Origin: Pseudomonas sp. Irchel s3h14
Lineage (GTDB): Bacteria > Pseudomonadota > Gammaproteobacteria > Pseudomonadales > Pseudomonadaceae
DNA length: 64,000 nt
Reading direction: 5' to 3'
NCBI RefSeq assembly: GCF_900187425.1
Contig: NZ_FYDJ01000019.1
Span: 1-64,000 of the forward strand
In this document: positions 53,383 through 62,318 of the stretch, in pieces
How the letters are laid out: every line of letters begins with the position of its first letter
How positions within the stretch are numbered: the first letter of the stretch is position 1
Notes under the pieces: model-generated
What the model was told of the DNA's origin: nothing
What the model saw: the letters and a program-made list of their open reading frames with translations, nothing else
The model's database searches: none
Position numbers and translations under genes: made by a program

Positions 53383-55032
53383 ATGTCGGGAACGACTCTA
53401 CTGATCAACCTCGCGGGCGCCATTGCATTGTTGCTGTGGGGCACGCACATGATTTCTTCGGCGCTGTTGCGCGGCTTCGGCACGCCACTGCGCCACTGGA
53501 TGGGCCGGCACCTCAACCACCGCTGGCTGGCCCTGCTAGCGGGCATCGGCATCACCGGCGTCTTGCAAAGCAGCACCGCCGTCAGCCTGATGGCCACCTC
53601 GTTCACCGCCGCCGGCACCCTGGGCCTGGCCCCGGCGCTGGCGATGATGCTCGGCGCCAACATCGGTTCGACCCTGGTGGTGCAGCTGCTGAGCGCTGAC
53701 ATTTCGATCCTTACACCCATCGTTTTACTGACAGGCCTGACCGTCTTCAGGCTGCGGGATGACTCGCGTTTCGAGAGCGTCGGCTGTGCATTGATCGGCC
53801 TGGGGCTGATGCTGATGGCCCTGCATATGCTCGGCTCGACACTGGCCGACGTGGAAGGCACGCCCGTGTTCCAGCTGATCATGCAAAGCCTCGACGGCGA
53901 CCTGCTGATTGCGCTGCTGGTAGCGCTGATCCTTACCTGGCTCTGCCATTCGGGCGTGGCCGTGGTGCTGCTGATCGTGTCCCTGGCCGCCACCGGAATG
54001 CTCTCGGCATCGACCATCGTCGCGCTGGTGCTCGGGGTGAACATTGGCGGTGCGTTACCGTCGGTGATCAATGCCGGCTCGAACGTCGGCCGGCGCCTGC
54101 CCCTCGGCAATCTGCTGGTGCGGGCCTTGGGTGCGGCGGTGGTGTTGCCCTTGGCCGGGTGGCTGGCATCGCTGAATCTCGATCCGGCGGCGCTGGTGGT
54201 TTACCTGCACACCGGCTTCAACCTTTTGCTGGCGCTGGTGTTCATCGGTTTCACCGAGCCCATGGCCAGACTGCTGACTCGCCTGTTGCCGGAGCCGGCG
54301 CGGGATGTCGATCCGGGCATGCCGCGCTACCTCGACGAAGCCGGGCTGGAGGTGGCCAACATCGGCCTGTCCAACGCCGCCCGCGAAGCCCTGCGCATCG
54401 CCGACATGCTCTCGGCAATGCTTGAGCGCACGCTGCAGCTGTTCCATACCTCGGCGCCGGCCTGTGCCGATGAGGTGCGGCGCATCGATCAATCCACGGA
54501 CCTGTTGAGCGCGGCGATTCGCGCCTATCTGGCGGACATTGGCCAGGAAGGCATCAGCGACAGCGATGCCGATCGCGCCCAGGAAATCCTCACGTTTGTG
54601 ATCAACCTCGAACACGCCGCGGACATTCTTTCCAGCAGCCTCACGCAGTTGGCCATGCGCCGCTTGCGCCGCGGCGAACACTTTTCGGTGTTCGAGTTGC
54701 GCAACATTGCGCCGTTGCACGAGGCGCTGCTGGAAAGCCTGAGCCTGGCGATCACCGTGTTCCTGCGCGAAGACATTGCCACCGCGCACCAGTTGATCAG
54801 CCGCAAGGAGAGCGTCCGGCGACTCGAAGCCGACGCCAGCCGTCAGCATTTTCGCAAACTGCAGGAGGACAAAAACACCTGGGCTGAATCCGGCGACATC
54901 TTTCAGCGCGTGCTTCGTGACTATCGTCGGGTACACCACCACATCGCCGCCCTCGCCTATCCGCTGCTGGAACGGGCGGGTGAGCCGTTGGGCGATGATC
55001 AGGCCAAGGAGGCCTCGCCATGCGCGTCCTGA
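53383..55032 (+). CDS. Na/Pi cotransporter-family protein with PhoU-like tail
   Basis: A 549-residue membrane protein. The N-terminal half has the duplicated Na/Pi signature: ITGVLQSSTAVSLMATSF with MLGANIGSTLVVQLL, then WLCHSGVAVVLLIVSL with VLGVNIGGALPSV. About eight to nine helices are seen. The C-terminal half (residues 340-530) is helical and resembles PhoU (EVANIGLSNAAREALRIADMLSAML). It likely imports phosphate with sodium or regulates its entry. The start follows AAAGGAGAGTTCTC. Confidence 0.9.
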   Translation: MSGTTLLINLAGAIALLLWGTHMISSALLRGFGTPLRHWMGRHLNHRWLALLAGIGITGVLQSSTAVSLMATSFTAAGTLGLAPALAMMLGANIGSTLVVQLLSADISILTPIVLLTGLTVFRLRDDSRFESVGCALIGLGLMLMALHMLGSTLADVEGTPVFQLIMQSLDGDLLIALLVALILTWLCHSGVAVVLLIVSLAATGMLSASTIVALVLGVNIGGALPSVINAGSNVGRRLPLGNLLVRALGAAVVLPLAGWLASLNLDPAALVVYLHTGFNLLLALVFIGFTEPMARLLTRLLPEPARDVDPGMPRYLDEAGLEVANIGLSNAAREALRIADMLSAMLERTLQLFHTSAPACADEVRRIDQSTDLLSAAIRAYLADIGQEGISDSDADRAQEILTFVINLEHAADILSSSLTQLAMRRLRRGEHFSVFELRNIAPLHEALLESLSLAITVFLREDIATAHQLISRKESVRRLEADASRQHFRKLQEDKNTWAESGDIFQRVLRDYRRVHHHIAALAYPLLERAGEPLGDDQAKEASPCAS

Positions 55033-55373
55033 TTTGTGCCGGCCGCCATTACGCCGACAGCCGCCAATGCCGCAGCGTGCTCGACGCCTTCCAGCGCCTG
55101 CACCCGGTGCAGGTGCTGATCCATGGCGGCAATCAATACCTGGGCGCCGACATCGAGGAATGGGCCCGTGAACACGGCGCCGACATCGTGCGCTACCCGC
55201 CCAACTGGCAACGCCACGGCAAACTGGCCGAACGCCTGCGCAACCACTTCATGCTGCACGACAGCCGCCCCGACGTGGTCATCGCCCTGCCCGGCGGTGA
55301 AGACACTGAAGAACTGGTCGCACAGGCCCGGACGTGCGGCTTGCAAACCTTAACGGTAGAGGATCGCGACTAA
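55020..55373 (+). CDS. DUF2493 (SLOG/YAcAr-type) protein
   Basis: A 117-residue Rossmann-like protein: MRVLICAGRHYADSRQC, LIHGGNQYLGADIEEWAREHGADIVRYPPNW, VVIALPGGEDTEELVAQARTCGL. This is the DUF2493 family, within the SLOG superfamily that binds nucleotides or nucleotide-like signals. It overlaps the previous gene by 13 bases and has GGAGGCCTCGCC in front, so it is translated together with the phosphate transporter. Confidence 0.88.
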   Translation: MRVLICAGRHYADSRQCRSVLDAFQRLHPVQVLIHGGNQYLGADIEEWAREHGADIVRYPPNWQRHGKLAERLRNHFMLHDSRPDVVIALPGGEDTEELVAQARTCGLQTLTVEDRD

Positions 55374-55409
55374 GTCGCGCCTGCCAACACAATTTTCGAG
55401 ACCATTTTC

Positions 55410-56180
55410 ATGCAAAAGCCAACACGCTTGTTCTCCTCTTTCGTGCGCGACTTGCCGCCCTCCCTGGGGCGGACACTACGACGCAATCTGCTGTTCATCA
55501 GCCTCACTCTGAGCGCGATCACACTGCTGACCACCCTGTCCAACGCTCGCGCCGCCGGCGGTTCGTATACCGTGGATGACGCGGCCATCAACGCCCCCGG
55601 CGAATGCAACATCGACGCCTGGTATCAGAATGGCCGGCACAGTTCATCCAGCAACAGCGTGGTGTCCCAGGACTGCACGTTCAAAGGCCTGCCCTCTGTG
55701 CAACTCGGTGCCGCCGTACAGCACAGCCGCGAGGATGGGGAAGCGCAAACCCAACTGAGCCCGCAATTCAAGGCGCAGCTGTTTGCTTGGGACGACCTCG
55801 GCCTTGCCCTGGCGCTGGCCGGCACCGCGCACGTTGCCGTCAATCGCGCCCATGCCTTCGACGGCGGTGAGCTGAACCTGCCGTTGACCTACCAACCGCT
55901 GGAAACCCTGCGCCTGAACCTCAATGCCGGCTGGGCCCACGCCTATGATGACGGTGAACAGAACCATCGCTGGACCTGGGGCACCGGCGTGGAATACGAC
56001 CTCGCCCGCTCCCTGACGTTGATCGCCGAACGCTACGGACAACAAGGCGGCGAACAGGCGTGGCAGGCCGGGCCACGGCTGCACATTGGCGAGCGGATCG
56101 ACGTCGATCTGGTGCTGGGGCGCAATCTGACTGGCGAGCGGGATCAGTGGCTGACGACCGGGGCGACACTGCAGTTTTGA
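55410..56180 (+). CDS. Outer-membrane beta-barrel-like protein
   Basis: A 256-residue exported protein with an unusually long N-terminus (about 50 residues, RTLRRNLLFISLTLSAITLLTT as membrane segment, cleavage near ARA). The mature part alternates beta-strand patterns (LPSVQLGAAVQHSREDG, LALALAGTAHVAVN, TLRLNLNAGWAHAYDDGE, GTGVEYDLARSLTLIAERYG) and ends LTTGATLQF with terminal Phe, typical of barrels. No family certain. Follows DUF2493 by 36 bases; the start lacks a clear ribosome site and could lie further in. Confidence 0.7.
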   Translation: MQKPTRLFSSFVRDLPPSLGRTLRRNLLFISLTLSAITLLTTLSNARAAGGSYTVDDAAINAPGECNIDAWYQNGRHSSSSNSVVSQDCTFKGLPSVQLGAAVQHSREDGEAQTQLSPQFKAQLFAWDDLGLALALAGTAHVAVNRAHAFDGGELNLPLTYQPLETLRLNLNAGWAHAYDDGEQNHRWTWGTGVEYDLARSLTLIAERYGQQGGEQAWQAGPRLHIGERIDVDLVLGRNLTGERDQWLTTGATLQF

Positions 56181-56244
56181 AAGCGGCGGGGTTGACGCCT
56201 GGAACGAACTGAACTGAACACCGATTTCGGTCAGGCTGAAGTAG

Positions 56245-56397
56245 ACGCTCACCGACATGGCGGACTTCGAGGCGATGAAGGCCGTGTGGGATGCCTGGGT
56301 ACCGGCAGGCCATGCTCCGGCCCGCGCTTGCGGCGAAGCAAAGCTGGCTGATCCAGCGCTACTGGTGAAGATCATCGTGTGTGCTGCGAGGGGTTGA
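56245..56397 (+). pseudogene. RidA-family remnant
   Basis: From 56257 the frame encodes MADFEAMKAVWDAWVPAGHA followed by PARACGEAKLADPALLVKII and VCAARG before TGA. This matches the C-terminal end of RidA-like proteins (LTDMADFxAMNxVWDAWVPxGxxPAR...), and the preceding codons continue with TLTD behind an in-frame TAG. The first two thirds of the gene are missing. Confidence 0.75.
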
Positions 56398-56516
56398 GCT
56401 TTTTCAGGCGCAGGCATTGGACTGATCACGCATCGACAGGGAACTCCTGACGACCGCCACGCATCCTACAGATGTGGTACTTCCTTTTTTGCTACTCGCT
56501 TTCAGAGGACACCGTC

Positions 56517-56834
56517 ATGCGCCGTCTGACTATCATCTCTTCCCTTTTGCTGTGTTTACCCTTCGGCTCCGCTATGGCCGATGTGGATGCGGGCGATGTC
56601 GCCACGTCAGCCGGGGTATCCGCATCGCTGTACTCGACGTTCAAGGATGACAAACGGGTGATTCCGGCTCGGGATGACGCCTCCAGCTTCGTTGCCAGTG
56701 GCGGCGCGATTCGTGGTGTTTATCTGGAGTCGTACTTAAAGCAGGTTCGTCTGGAAAATCCCGGCCTCAACGCCAGCGACGAAGACCTGGCCAGAGCAAT
56801 CCTCGTCCAGGAAGGCGTAGCTGCAGGCAAATAA
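56517..56834 (+). CDS. DUF2388 small exported protein
   Basis: A 105-residue exported protein: signal peptide (MRRLTIISSLLLCLPFGSAMA), then VATSAGVSASLYSTFKDDKRVIPARDDASSFVASGGAIRGVYLESYLKQVRLENPGL, the hallmark of Pseudomonas DUF2388 proteins. Function unknown; often several copies, linked to outer-membrane or stress regulons. The ATG follows CAGAGGACACCGTC. Confidence 0.88.
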   Translation: MRRLTIISSLLLCLPFGSAMADVDAGDVATSAGVSASLYSTFKDDKRVIPARDDASSFVASGGAIRGVYLESYLKQVRLENPGLNASDEDLARAILVQEGVAAGK

Positions 56835-56886
56835 AGGCTGAAAAAGTAGCGGTGGGGCTTGCGGCGCAAGGATAGCGTTTGCAGCC

Positions 56887-57819
56887 CTACCTTGTTTCAG
56901 CACCCGTGGATAATCGCGCCCAACCCGCCACCAGTTGCGCGCTGATGCTCACGCCGCCGCACACCACAATCACCACATCATGGGCACCGGCAATCGCCGG
57001 ATGGTCCAGGTATCCAATTGCCAACGAAACGCCGCACGCTGGTTCGACCAACTGACGCAGGTCGTTGGCGTAACGGACCACGCCCATGATCGCCTCGTCA
57101 TCGCTGAGCACCACGCACTCGTGGGGGAAATCGAGGATATGCTGCACCGGCCAGGCGGCCACCTGCGTCGCGCCGAGCGACTTGGCGACCGTATCGATTC
57201 GGGGAAATTTGACCGGATGTCCGGCACTGACAGCGGCGGCAAAAGACGCAGAACCCTGGGTTTCACACGCGATGATCCGGCAGTCCATGCGATGGTGACG
57301 GATCAATCCGGTGAGAATCCCCGCCAGCAAACCTCCGCCCCCTACCGACATCACGAGCGCATCGGCCTGAGGGCAATCCTCGAGGATTTCATCGACCATC
57401 GTGCTGTGCCCTTCCCACAGCACCGGGTGATCGAAGGCAGGCACGTATTCGGTGTCCGCGCCCTGCGCGAGTTCCTTGGCCCGTAGATTGGCTTCGTCCC
57501 AGACCTTGCCATGGACGATCACCTCGGCACCGGTTTTCCTGATCCGTGCGCGGGTGGTTTCCGGCGTGGTGCTCGGCACCACAATGCAGGCTTTCAACCC
57601 CAGTCTGGCGGCAGCCACGGCGGTGGCGAACCCGGCATTGCCGCCGGAAGGACAGATCACTTTACGCTTACCCTGCTGCGCCGCCTGACTGCACAAGAGC
57701 CCAATACCGCGAAGTTTGAATGAGCCGCTGGGTTGCAGGTTTTCCAGCTTGAGCCAGATTCGTCGGGCTGGGGTCGACAGGTCTGGATGCAGAATCAAGG
57801 GCGTTCTGATATGAAGCAT
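56887..57819 (-). CDS. L-serine/L-threonine dehydratase-like PLP enzyme
   Basis: A 310-residue fold-type II PLP enzyme of the eukaryote-like serine dehydratase group: ENLQPSGSFKLRGIG (K35 binds PLP), CPSGGNAGFATAVAAARLG, MSVGGGGLLAGILTGL and VCGGVSISAQLV. It deaminates L-serine or L-threonine to pyruvate or 2-oxobutyrate. Start 57819 (MLHIRTPLIL) follows AGGAGCACCACC. No regulatory ACT domain. Confidence 0.88.
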   Translation of the reverse strand: MLHIRTPLILHPDLSTPARRIWLKLENLQPSGSFKLRGIGLLCSQAAQQGKRKVICPSGGNAGFATAVAAARLGLKACIVVPSTTPETTRARIRKTGAEVIVHGKVWDEANLRAKELAQGADTEYVPAFDHPVLWEGHSTMVDEILEDCPQADALVMSVGGGGLLAGILTGLIRHHRMDCRIIACETQGSASFAAAVSAGHPVKFPRIDTVAKSLGATQVAAWPVQHILDFPHECVVLSDDEAIMGVVRYANDLRQLVEPACGVSLAIGYLDHPAIAGAHDVVIVVCGGVSISAQLVAGWARLSTGAETR

Positions 57820-57886
57820 GGTGGTGCTCCTTAAGGGTGAACGGTCCTTATCCAAGCTTAGTTCACCCTGCCTGGCGGCTACCGCT

Positions 57887-58678
57887 TCAGCGATAACGCG
57901 GTGCTGCCGTGGAGTTGCCAAACAAGCCTGACAGCGTCTGGCGCTGAGCTTCGTAGGCGTCCCACTGGTTGCCTTGGTGCAGGCCCGGAATGGTCACCAC
58001 TTCGCCTTGCGCCAGGCCCGTCAGCGCGGCATCGACCATGTCCTGGGCAGACATCACGATCTCTTGCGGCAGATTTTCCACCGGGTTTCCGGCCTCGCTC
58101 CAGAAGTCGGTGGCGGTAGCGCCGGGCAGCACGGCCTGGATCCGAATGCCTTTGTCCGCCAATTCGCGGTGCATGGATTGGCTCAGGCCGAGGACAAACG
58201 CCTTGGTCCCGCCATACACGCCGTTGAGAATTTCCGGGGCGATGGCAACGATCGAGGAGATATTGATCACAGTTCCTGTGCCGCGAGCGACGAAGCCAGG
58301 CACCACCGCGTAAGCCAGACGCATCAAAGCGGTCACGTTGAGGGTGATCATGTCTTCCATGTCATCCACCGGGCTACCGAGCAGCGGCATGACGGCGCCG
58401 ACCCCGGCGTTGTTGACCAACAGGGTGATACTGGCGTCGGAGCGTAGAATTTCTTCGACCCGCCGCACGTCGGCCTTGTCTTTCAGATCCGCGGCGACCA
58501 CTTCCACGGCGCGGCCGGTTTCGTTACTCAGGTGGCTGGCCAGGGCGTTCAGTTTCGCCTGGCTGCGGGCGACCAGAATCAGGTCGTAACCCTGCCGGGC
58601 CAGACGGTCGGCATACACCGCGCCGATGCCCGAAGAAGCGCCAGTGATCAGAGCGGTACCTTTGGATGAGAGGGCCAT
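57887..58678 (-). CDS. SDR-family oxidoreductase
   Basis: A 263-residue short-chain dehydrogenase: TALITGASSGIGAVYADRLARQG, NNAGVGAV, VINISSIVAIAPEILNGVYGGTKAFVLGLSQSMHREL (Ser, Y-x3-K). Divergent from a GlxA-type regulator with a 123-base gap, so it is the likely target of that regulator. Substrate unknown. Start 58678 follows AAGGAAATCGAC. Confidence 0.9.
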   Translation of the reverse strand: MALSSKGTALITGASSGIGAVYADRLARQGYDLILVARSQAKLNALASHLSNETGRAVEVVAADLKDKADVRRVEEILRSDASITLLVNNAGVGAVMPLLGSPVDDMEDMITLNVTALMRLAYAVVPGFVARGTGTVINISSIVAIAPEILNGVYGGTKAFVLGLSQSMHRELADKGIRIQAVLPGATATDFWSEAGNPVENLPQEIVMSAQDMVDAALTGLAQGEVVTIPGLHQGNQWDAYEAQRQTLSGLFGNSTAAPRYR

Positions 58679-58755
58679 GTCGATTTCCTTCACAGTGAGG
58701 CGATAACGTCGCCGGGTGTGAACCGTTATAAAGGGTCTAACGCTCGTCTCAAATG

Positions 58756-58772
58756 ACGTTTAAAGTACGTTT
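58756..58772. promoter_or_regulatory. ACGTTT direct repeat in the SDR/GlxA divergent promoter
   Basis: ACGTTT occurs at 58756-58761 and again at 58767-58772, exactly 11 bases apart, in the gap between the divergent SDR and GlxA-type genes. Spacing of about one helical turn suits the two half-sites of an AraC-type protein. Inferred only. Confidence 0.4.
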
Positions 58773-58801
58773 TTCAGACATGACCTTTTGAGGACATCTC
58801 G

Positions 58802-59749
58802 ATGACTTCCGTGGCATTTGTAGTGTTTGAAGGGTTCCAGTCCATGGCGCTGGCGGCCATGCCAGTGTTCGAGTACGCCAATTTCAGCGCTGGCGAGGCG
58901 CTTTATGAGGTGAGCGTGGTGTCCGAAGACGGCCGAACATTGCGCGCTTCCGGTGGGCTGAACGTCGGCACCGAGGCCTTTGGTGAGCGGGTGTTCGACA
59001 CGGTGATCGTGGTCGGCGGCGATGCCATCCTCGAGCAGGCACCCGAGGGCGTACTGAACTACCTGCGCGAAAACGTTAAAACCGCTCGGCGCACGGCGTC
59101 GATCTGCTCCGGGGCGTTCGTCCTGGCCCAGGCCGGTTTGCTCGACGGACGGCGCGCCACCACCCATTGGGCTTATGCCCGGGAGCTGCAAGCGCGGTTT
59201 CCGTCGATCAAGGTTGAAGAAGATCGCATCTACGTCGTCGACGGATCGATCTGGACCTCCGCCGGGATGACCGCCGGCATCGACCTGGCGCTGGCCATGG
59301 TGGAAAAGGATCACGGCGCCGCGCTGGCCCGTTCCGTGGCGCAAAAACTGGTGATGTACCACCGCCGCGCGGGCGGCCAGTCGCAGCACTCGGCGCTGCT
59401 GGAACTGGAAGCGAAATCCGACCGGATTCAAACCGTCCTCGGTTATGCGCGAGAACACCTCACCGAGACGTTGTCGGTGGAGCAACTGGCGGACGTCGCG
59501 CGCCTCAGCCCTCGGCAGTTCAGCCGGGCCTTTCGGGCGGAAACCGGTCAATCACCGGCCAAAGCCATCGAGAACCTGCGCCTGGAAACGGCACGGCAGA
59601 TGCTGGAACGCGGTCGCCTGACCCTCGATCAGATCGCCGAAGAATCCGGCTTCAGCGACTGCCGCCGCATGCGCGAAGCCTTCCTGCGGGCATTCGGACA
59701 GCCGCCGCAGGTGATTCGGCGTAATGCCAGGGCCGGGTTGAACGCGTGA
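58802..59749 (+). CDS. GlxA-type AraC-family regulator
   Basis: A 315-residue regulator: DJ-1/PfpI-like domain (residues 1-190) with the cysteine-containing elbow (C102 in ASICSGAFVLAQAGLLDGRRATTHW), then an AraC domain (VEQLADVARLSPRQFSRAFRAETGQSPAKAIE, IAEESGFSDCRRMREAFLRAFG). It lies divergent to the SDR gene and is probably its regulator. Confidence 0.92.
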   Translation: MTSVAFVVFEGFQSMALAAMPVFEYANFSAGEALYEVSVVSEDGRTLRASGGLNVGTEAFGERVFDTVIVVGGDAILEQAPEGVLNYLRENVKTARRTASICSGAFVLAQAGLLDGRRATTHWAYARELQARFPSIKVEEDRIYVVDGSIWTSAGMTAGIDLALAMVEKDHGAALARSVAQKLVMYHRRAGGQSQHSALLELEAKSDRIQTVLGYAREHLTETLSVEQLADVARLSPRQFSRAFRAETGQSPAKAIENLRLETARQMLERGRLTLDQIAEESGFSDCRRMREAFLRAFGQPPQVIRRNARAGLNA

Positions 59750-59794
59750 GGGGCGCCGGGCCTCTAAACTGAAAAGAATCAGCACGAGGTGCTT

Positions 59795-60454
59795 ATGAAA
59801 ATCTCGGCCAAACTGGCGTTTTTCGCCGTTGTTTCCACCCTCGCCTACCTTGGGCTCGCGGTGTGGGGGCTTGGCGGATTCTCGGCGTTTTTCTCTCATG
59901 CACCGTTGGTGGTCATTGTGTTTGCCACTTTGGTGATGGCCATCGCATCTTTGTTCACTGAGGTCAACCTGAGTTCCGGCGAACGTGAAGATCGGGCCAA
60001 TCGTTGGGTGCTGCCTGCGTTCGGGGTGATCGGTTTATTGAGCGGGTATTTGCCGGCCTATACCGACCGAATCGACTTCTGGACCTTTGGTGGCGAAGGT
60101 GTGCGCTGGCTCGGGGCGTTGTTGTTCATCATCGGCGGCACGCTGCGGCTGTGGCCGGTGTTTGTGCTGGGCAAGCGTTTCAGTGGACTGGTGGCGATTC
60201 AGCCGGGGCACACGCTGGTCACCGACGGGATTTATCGCACCTTGCGCAACCCCAGTTATCTGGGGTTGATGATCACTGCGGTGGGTTGGGCACTGGCCTT
60301 TCGCTCCGGCGTTGGCCTGTTGCTGGCCGCGGTGACGCTGATCCCGCTGATCGCTCGCATTCACTCCGAAGAAGGGCTGTTAAGGGCGCAGTTCGGCAGC
60401 GAATACGAGGCTTATTGCGCCCGCAGTTGGCGGTTGATTCCCGGGGTTTACTAA
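59795..60454 (+). CDS. ICMT/PEMT-like membrane methyltransferase
   Basis: A 219-residue membrane protein with about five hydrophobic segments and the isoprenylcysteine methyltransferase-like C-terminal block: TDGIYRTLRNPSYLGLMITAVGWALAFRSG, EEGLLRAQFGSEYEAYCARSWRLIPGVY. SAM-dependent, substrate unknown (bacterial members methylate lipids, proteins or alcohols). Start ATG 59795 follows ACGAGGTGCTT. Confidence 0.85.
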   Translation: MKISAKLAFFAVVSTLAYLGLAVWGLGGFSAFFSHAPLVVIVFATLVMAIASLFTEVNLSSGEREDRANRWVLPAFGVIGLLSGYLPAYTDRIDFWTFGGEGVRWLGALLFIIGGTLRLWPVFVLGKRFSGLVAIQPGHTLVTDGIYRTLRNPSYLGLMITAVGWALAFRSGVGLLLAAVTLIPLIARIHSEEGLLRAQFGSEYEAYCARSWRLIPGVY

Positions 60455-60468
60455 AACAACACAACCCC

Positions 60469-60562
60469 AATGTGGGAGCGGGCTTGCTCGCGAAAGCGGT
60501 GGATCAGTTGACATCAATGCTGAATGTGCTGACCCCTTCGCGAGCAAGCCCGCTCCCACATT
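60469..60562. repeat. REP-type inverted repeat, family B
   Basis: AATGTGGGAGCGGGCTTGC and the complement on the right give long arms with an imperfect centre. The right end TAATGTGGGAG on the minus strand supplies the TAA stop of the HAD gene. Between convergent genes. Confidence 0.9.
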
Positions 60563-61229
60563 AGATCTTCATTAGACGGATGAGACCGTCGGCGTCTTTC
60601 CGGGCCTCGACCGAGTCGTAGCTGGCCAATGTGGCGTGCGGAGTCTGGAGCGGATGGTCGTGGGTCGCGGTCACCACGATCAGGTTCGCACCCGCTGCCT
60701 CGGCGGCGAGAATGCCCACGGTGGCGTCTTCGAAAATCAGGCAATCGGCCGGTTCAACGCCCAAGCGCTTGGCCGCCAGTCGATAGCCCGCGGGATCGGG
60801 TTTGCCGGCACTGACGTCTTCGGCAGTGACCATCACCAAAGGCTGCGGGATACCCGCCGCGGCCATCCGCCGCAGCGCCAATGCCTTCGGCGCCGAGGTG
60901 ACGATGGCCCACTTGTTGGCGGGCAGCGACTTCAGGAAATTCGCCGCGCCAGGCACTTCGATGATCCCCTCGACATCCTCGATTTCCGCCTCGGTGATGA
61001 ACGCCGCTTCAGCCTCGGCATCCACCCCGGGCAACGCCAGACGATTGATGGTGTCGATGGCGCGAACGCCATGGATGGTGGGCAGGAAGGATTCGACATC
61101 GACGCCGTGGCGCAAGGCCCAGGCCGCCCAGATCCGCTCGGCAGCGGCAATGGAATTGAGGACGGTGCCGTCCATGTCGAACAGAAAAGCGCGGTGCGGG
61201 GTGTTGAAGACAGATTTTTGAGCAGACAA
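60561..61229 (-). CDS. HAD-family sugar phosphatase (YfbT-like)
   Basis: A 222-residue HAD hydrolase of subfamily IA: FLFDMDGTVLNSIAAAERIW (D18, D20), WAIVTSAPKALALRRM, GKPDPAGYRLAAKRLG, CLIFEDATVGILAAEAAGAN. It resembles the E. coli sugar phosphatase HxpA/YfbT. No ATG lies before the conserved start; TTG at 61229 preceded by GAGGAAGCTCCCC is the best start. The stop codon is made by the REP at 60561. Confidence 0.83.
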   Translation of the reverse strand: MSAQKSVFNTPHRAFLFDMDGTVLNSIAAAERIWAAWALRHGVDVESFLPTIHGVRAIDTINRLALPGVDAEAEAAFITEAEIEDVEGIIEVPGAANFLKSLPANKWAIVTSAPKALALRRMAAAGIPQPLVMVTAEDVSAGKPDPAGYRLAAKRLGVEPADCLIFEDATVGILAAEAAGANLIVVTATHDHPLQTPHATLASYDSVEARKDADGLIRLMKI

Positions 61230-61341
61230 GGGGGAGCTTCCTCTCGCAAGTGCCAGGCGGGTTCGCCGAACAATGTAGCATTTGCGAGGAGCTGCCGAAC
61301 GCGGCCCGAGCCTTCGGCAACTCCTGCAGAGGATTTCCTTG

Positions 61342-61554
61342 CTAAGCAGGACGCGGTGCTTCAACAGGCGGGGTGCCGTCGTGAAACATCGTCTTCAGTT
61401 GAGCACGCAGTTCCGGTGAATCAGTGTGCTTGTGAACACTGACCGCATGCTGTGCGGCGGCCTCGAGCAGTTCGTTTTCAGAGTCTGCGGACAGTGCGAC
61501 CGAGCATTTGGCATCGCTTGGAAACTCGCGGCAGTCGATGTATTTACGCGCCAT
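61342..61554 (-). CDS. DUF1059 protein
   Basis: A 70-residue protein: KYIDCREFPSDAKCSVALSADSENELLEAAAQHAVSVHKHTDSPELRAQLKTMF. The DUF1059 pattern (C near the start, then C, then HxxxVHxHxD) is clear. Function unknown. The ATG follows GAAGAGAAGATC. Its stop is about 110 bases upstream of the HAD start on the same strand, so the two may be cotranscribed. Confidence 0.88.
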   Translation of the reverse strand: MARKYIDCREFPSDAKCSVALSADSENELLEAAAQHAVSVHKHTDSPELRAQLKTMFHDGTPPVEAPRPA

Positions 61555-61728
61555 GATCTTCTCTTCCCTACGACGAAGGCAGGCCGTGGCCTGCGTGAAC
61601 GATCACTCGACGCGCCACCCCATACATCAAACACGCTTGCAGGTCGCACCGAGTGTGCCGACTCTTGAAGTATAGGCCCGCCACAAGGCGCATCGTGACA
61701 GGTTGTGGTGGTCTGATGTGCCGCAGAT

Positions 61729-62136
61729 TTACAGGGTACGTTTCGACTTCAAGGCACCTTCCACACAGTCCAGCAACTGCCCAAGCGCCCATGGTTTCTT
61801 GATGAACGACACCGAATGCCTGACCCCGGCGCTTTCCGGCGTTTCGTAACCGGACATGATCATGATCGGTTTGTCGGGCCAGCGGTCGCCAAACAGATTG
61901 GCCAGGTCCGCGCCATTGAGTTTGCCCGGCATGGTGATGTCCGTGAGCAATAGACGGACGCCGTCCGAATGTTGCTCCAGGTACGCAGATGCGGCATCCG
62001 CGCTGATCTGCGGTTCGACCACAAAGCCTTCTTCCTGAAGAATTTCGCAGAGAAACTCCAGGATCAGCGGGTCGTCCTCAACCACAAGAATCAACCCGCC
62101 AAGGAGATGATCGCCCGCCGTCGATACTGGACTCAT
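61729..62136 (-). CDS. Single-domain response regulator
   Basis: A 135-residue receiver without an output domain: ILVVEDDPLILEFLCEIL, phosphoacceptor D66 (LLLTDITMPG), IMIMSGY and FIKKPWALGQL (K114). Such CheY-like proteins act in phosphorelays or on flagella or enzymes. The partner kinase is not in the window. Start 62136 follows AGGGAGTGTCACGGTC. Confidence 0.88.
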   Translation of the reverse strand: MSPVSTAGDHLLGGLILVVEDDPLILEFLCEILQEEGFVVEPQISADAASAYLEQHSDGVRLLLTDITMPGKLNGADLANLFGDRWPDKPIMIMSGYETPESAGVRHSVSFIKKPWALGQLLDCVEGALKSKRTL

Positions 62137-62318
62137 GACCGTGACACTCCCTGATTGCCTAAATGATTTCGCGCGCTTAAATCCGCTACCTATCAGGTAT
62201 GAGCAGCGGACTCGGCGGAAATTCATTTTTGATACAACCGGGCAATGAAATCAGGCGCCATACAGCGCTGTATGGGCGCCTGCAAACCAGGGTCTAGCCC
62301 CGAAGAAGAGTGTGCGGA

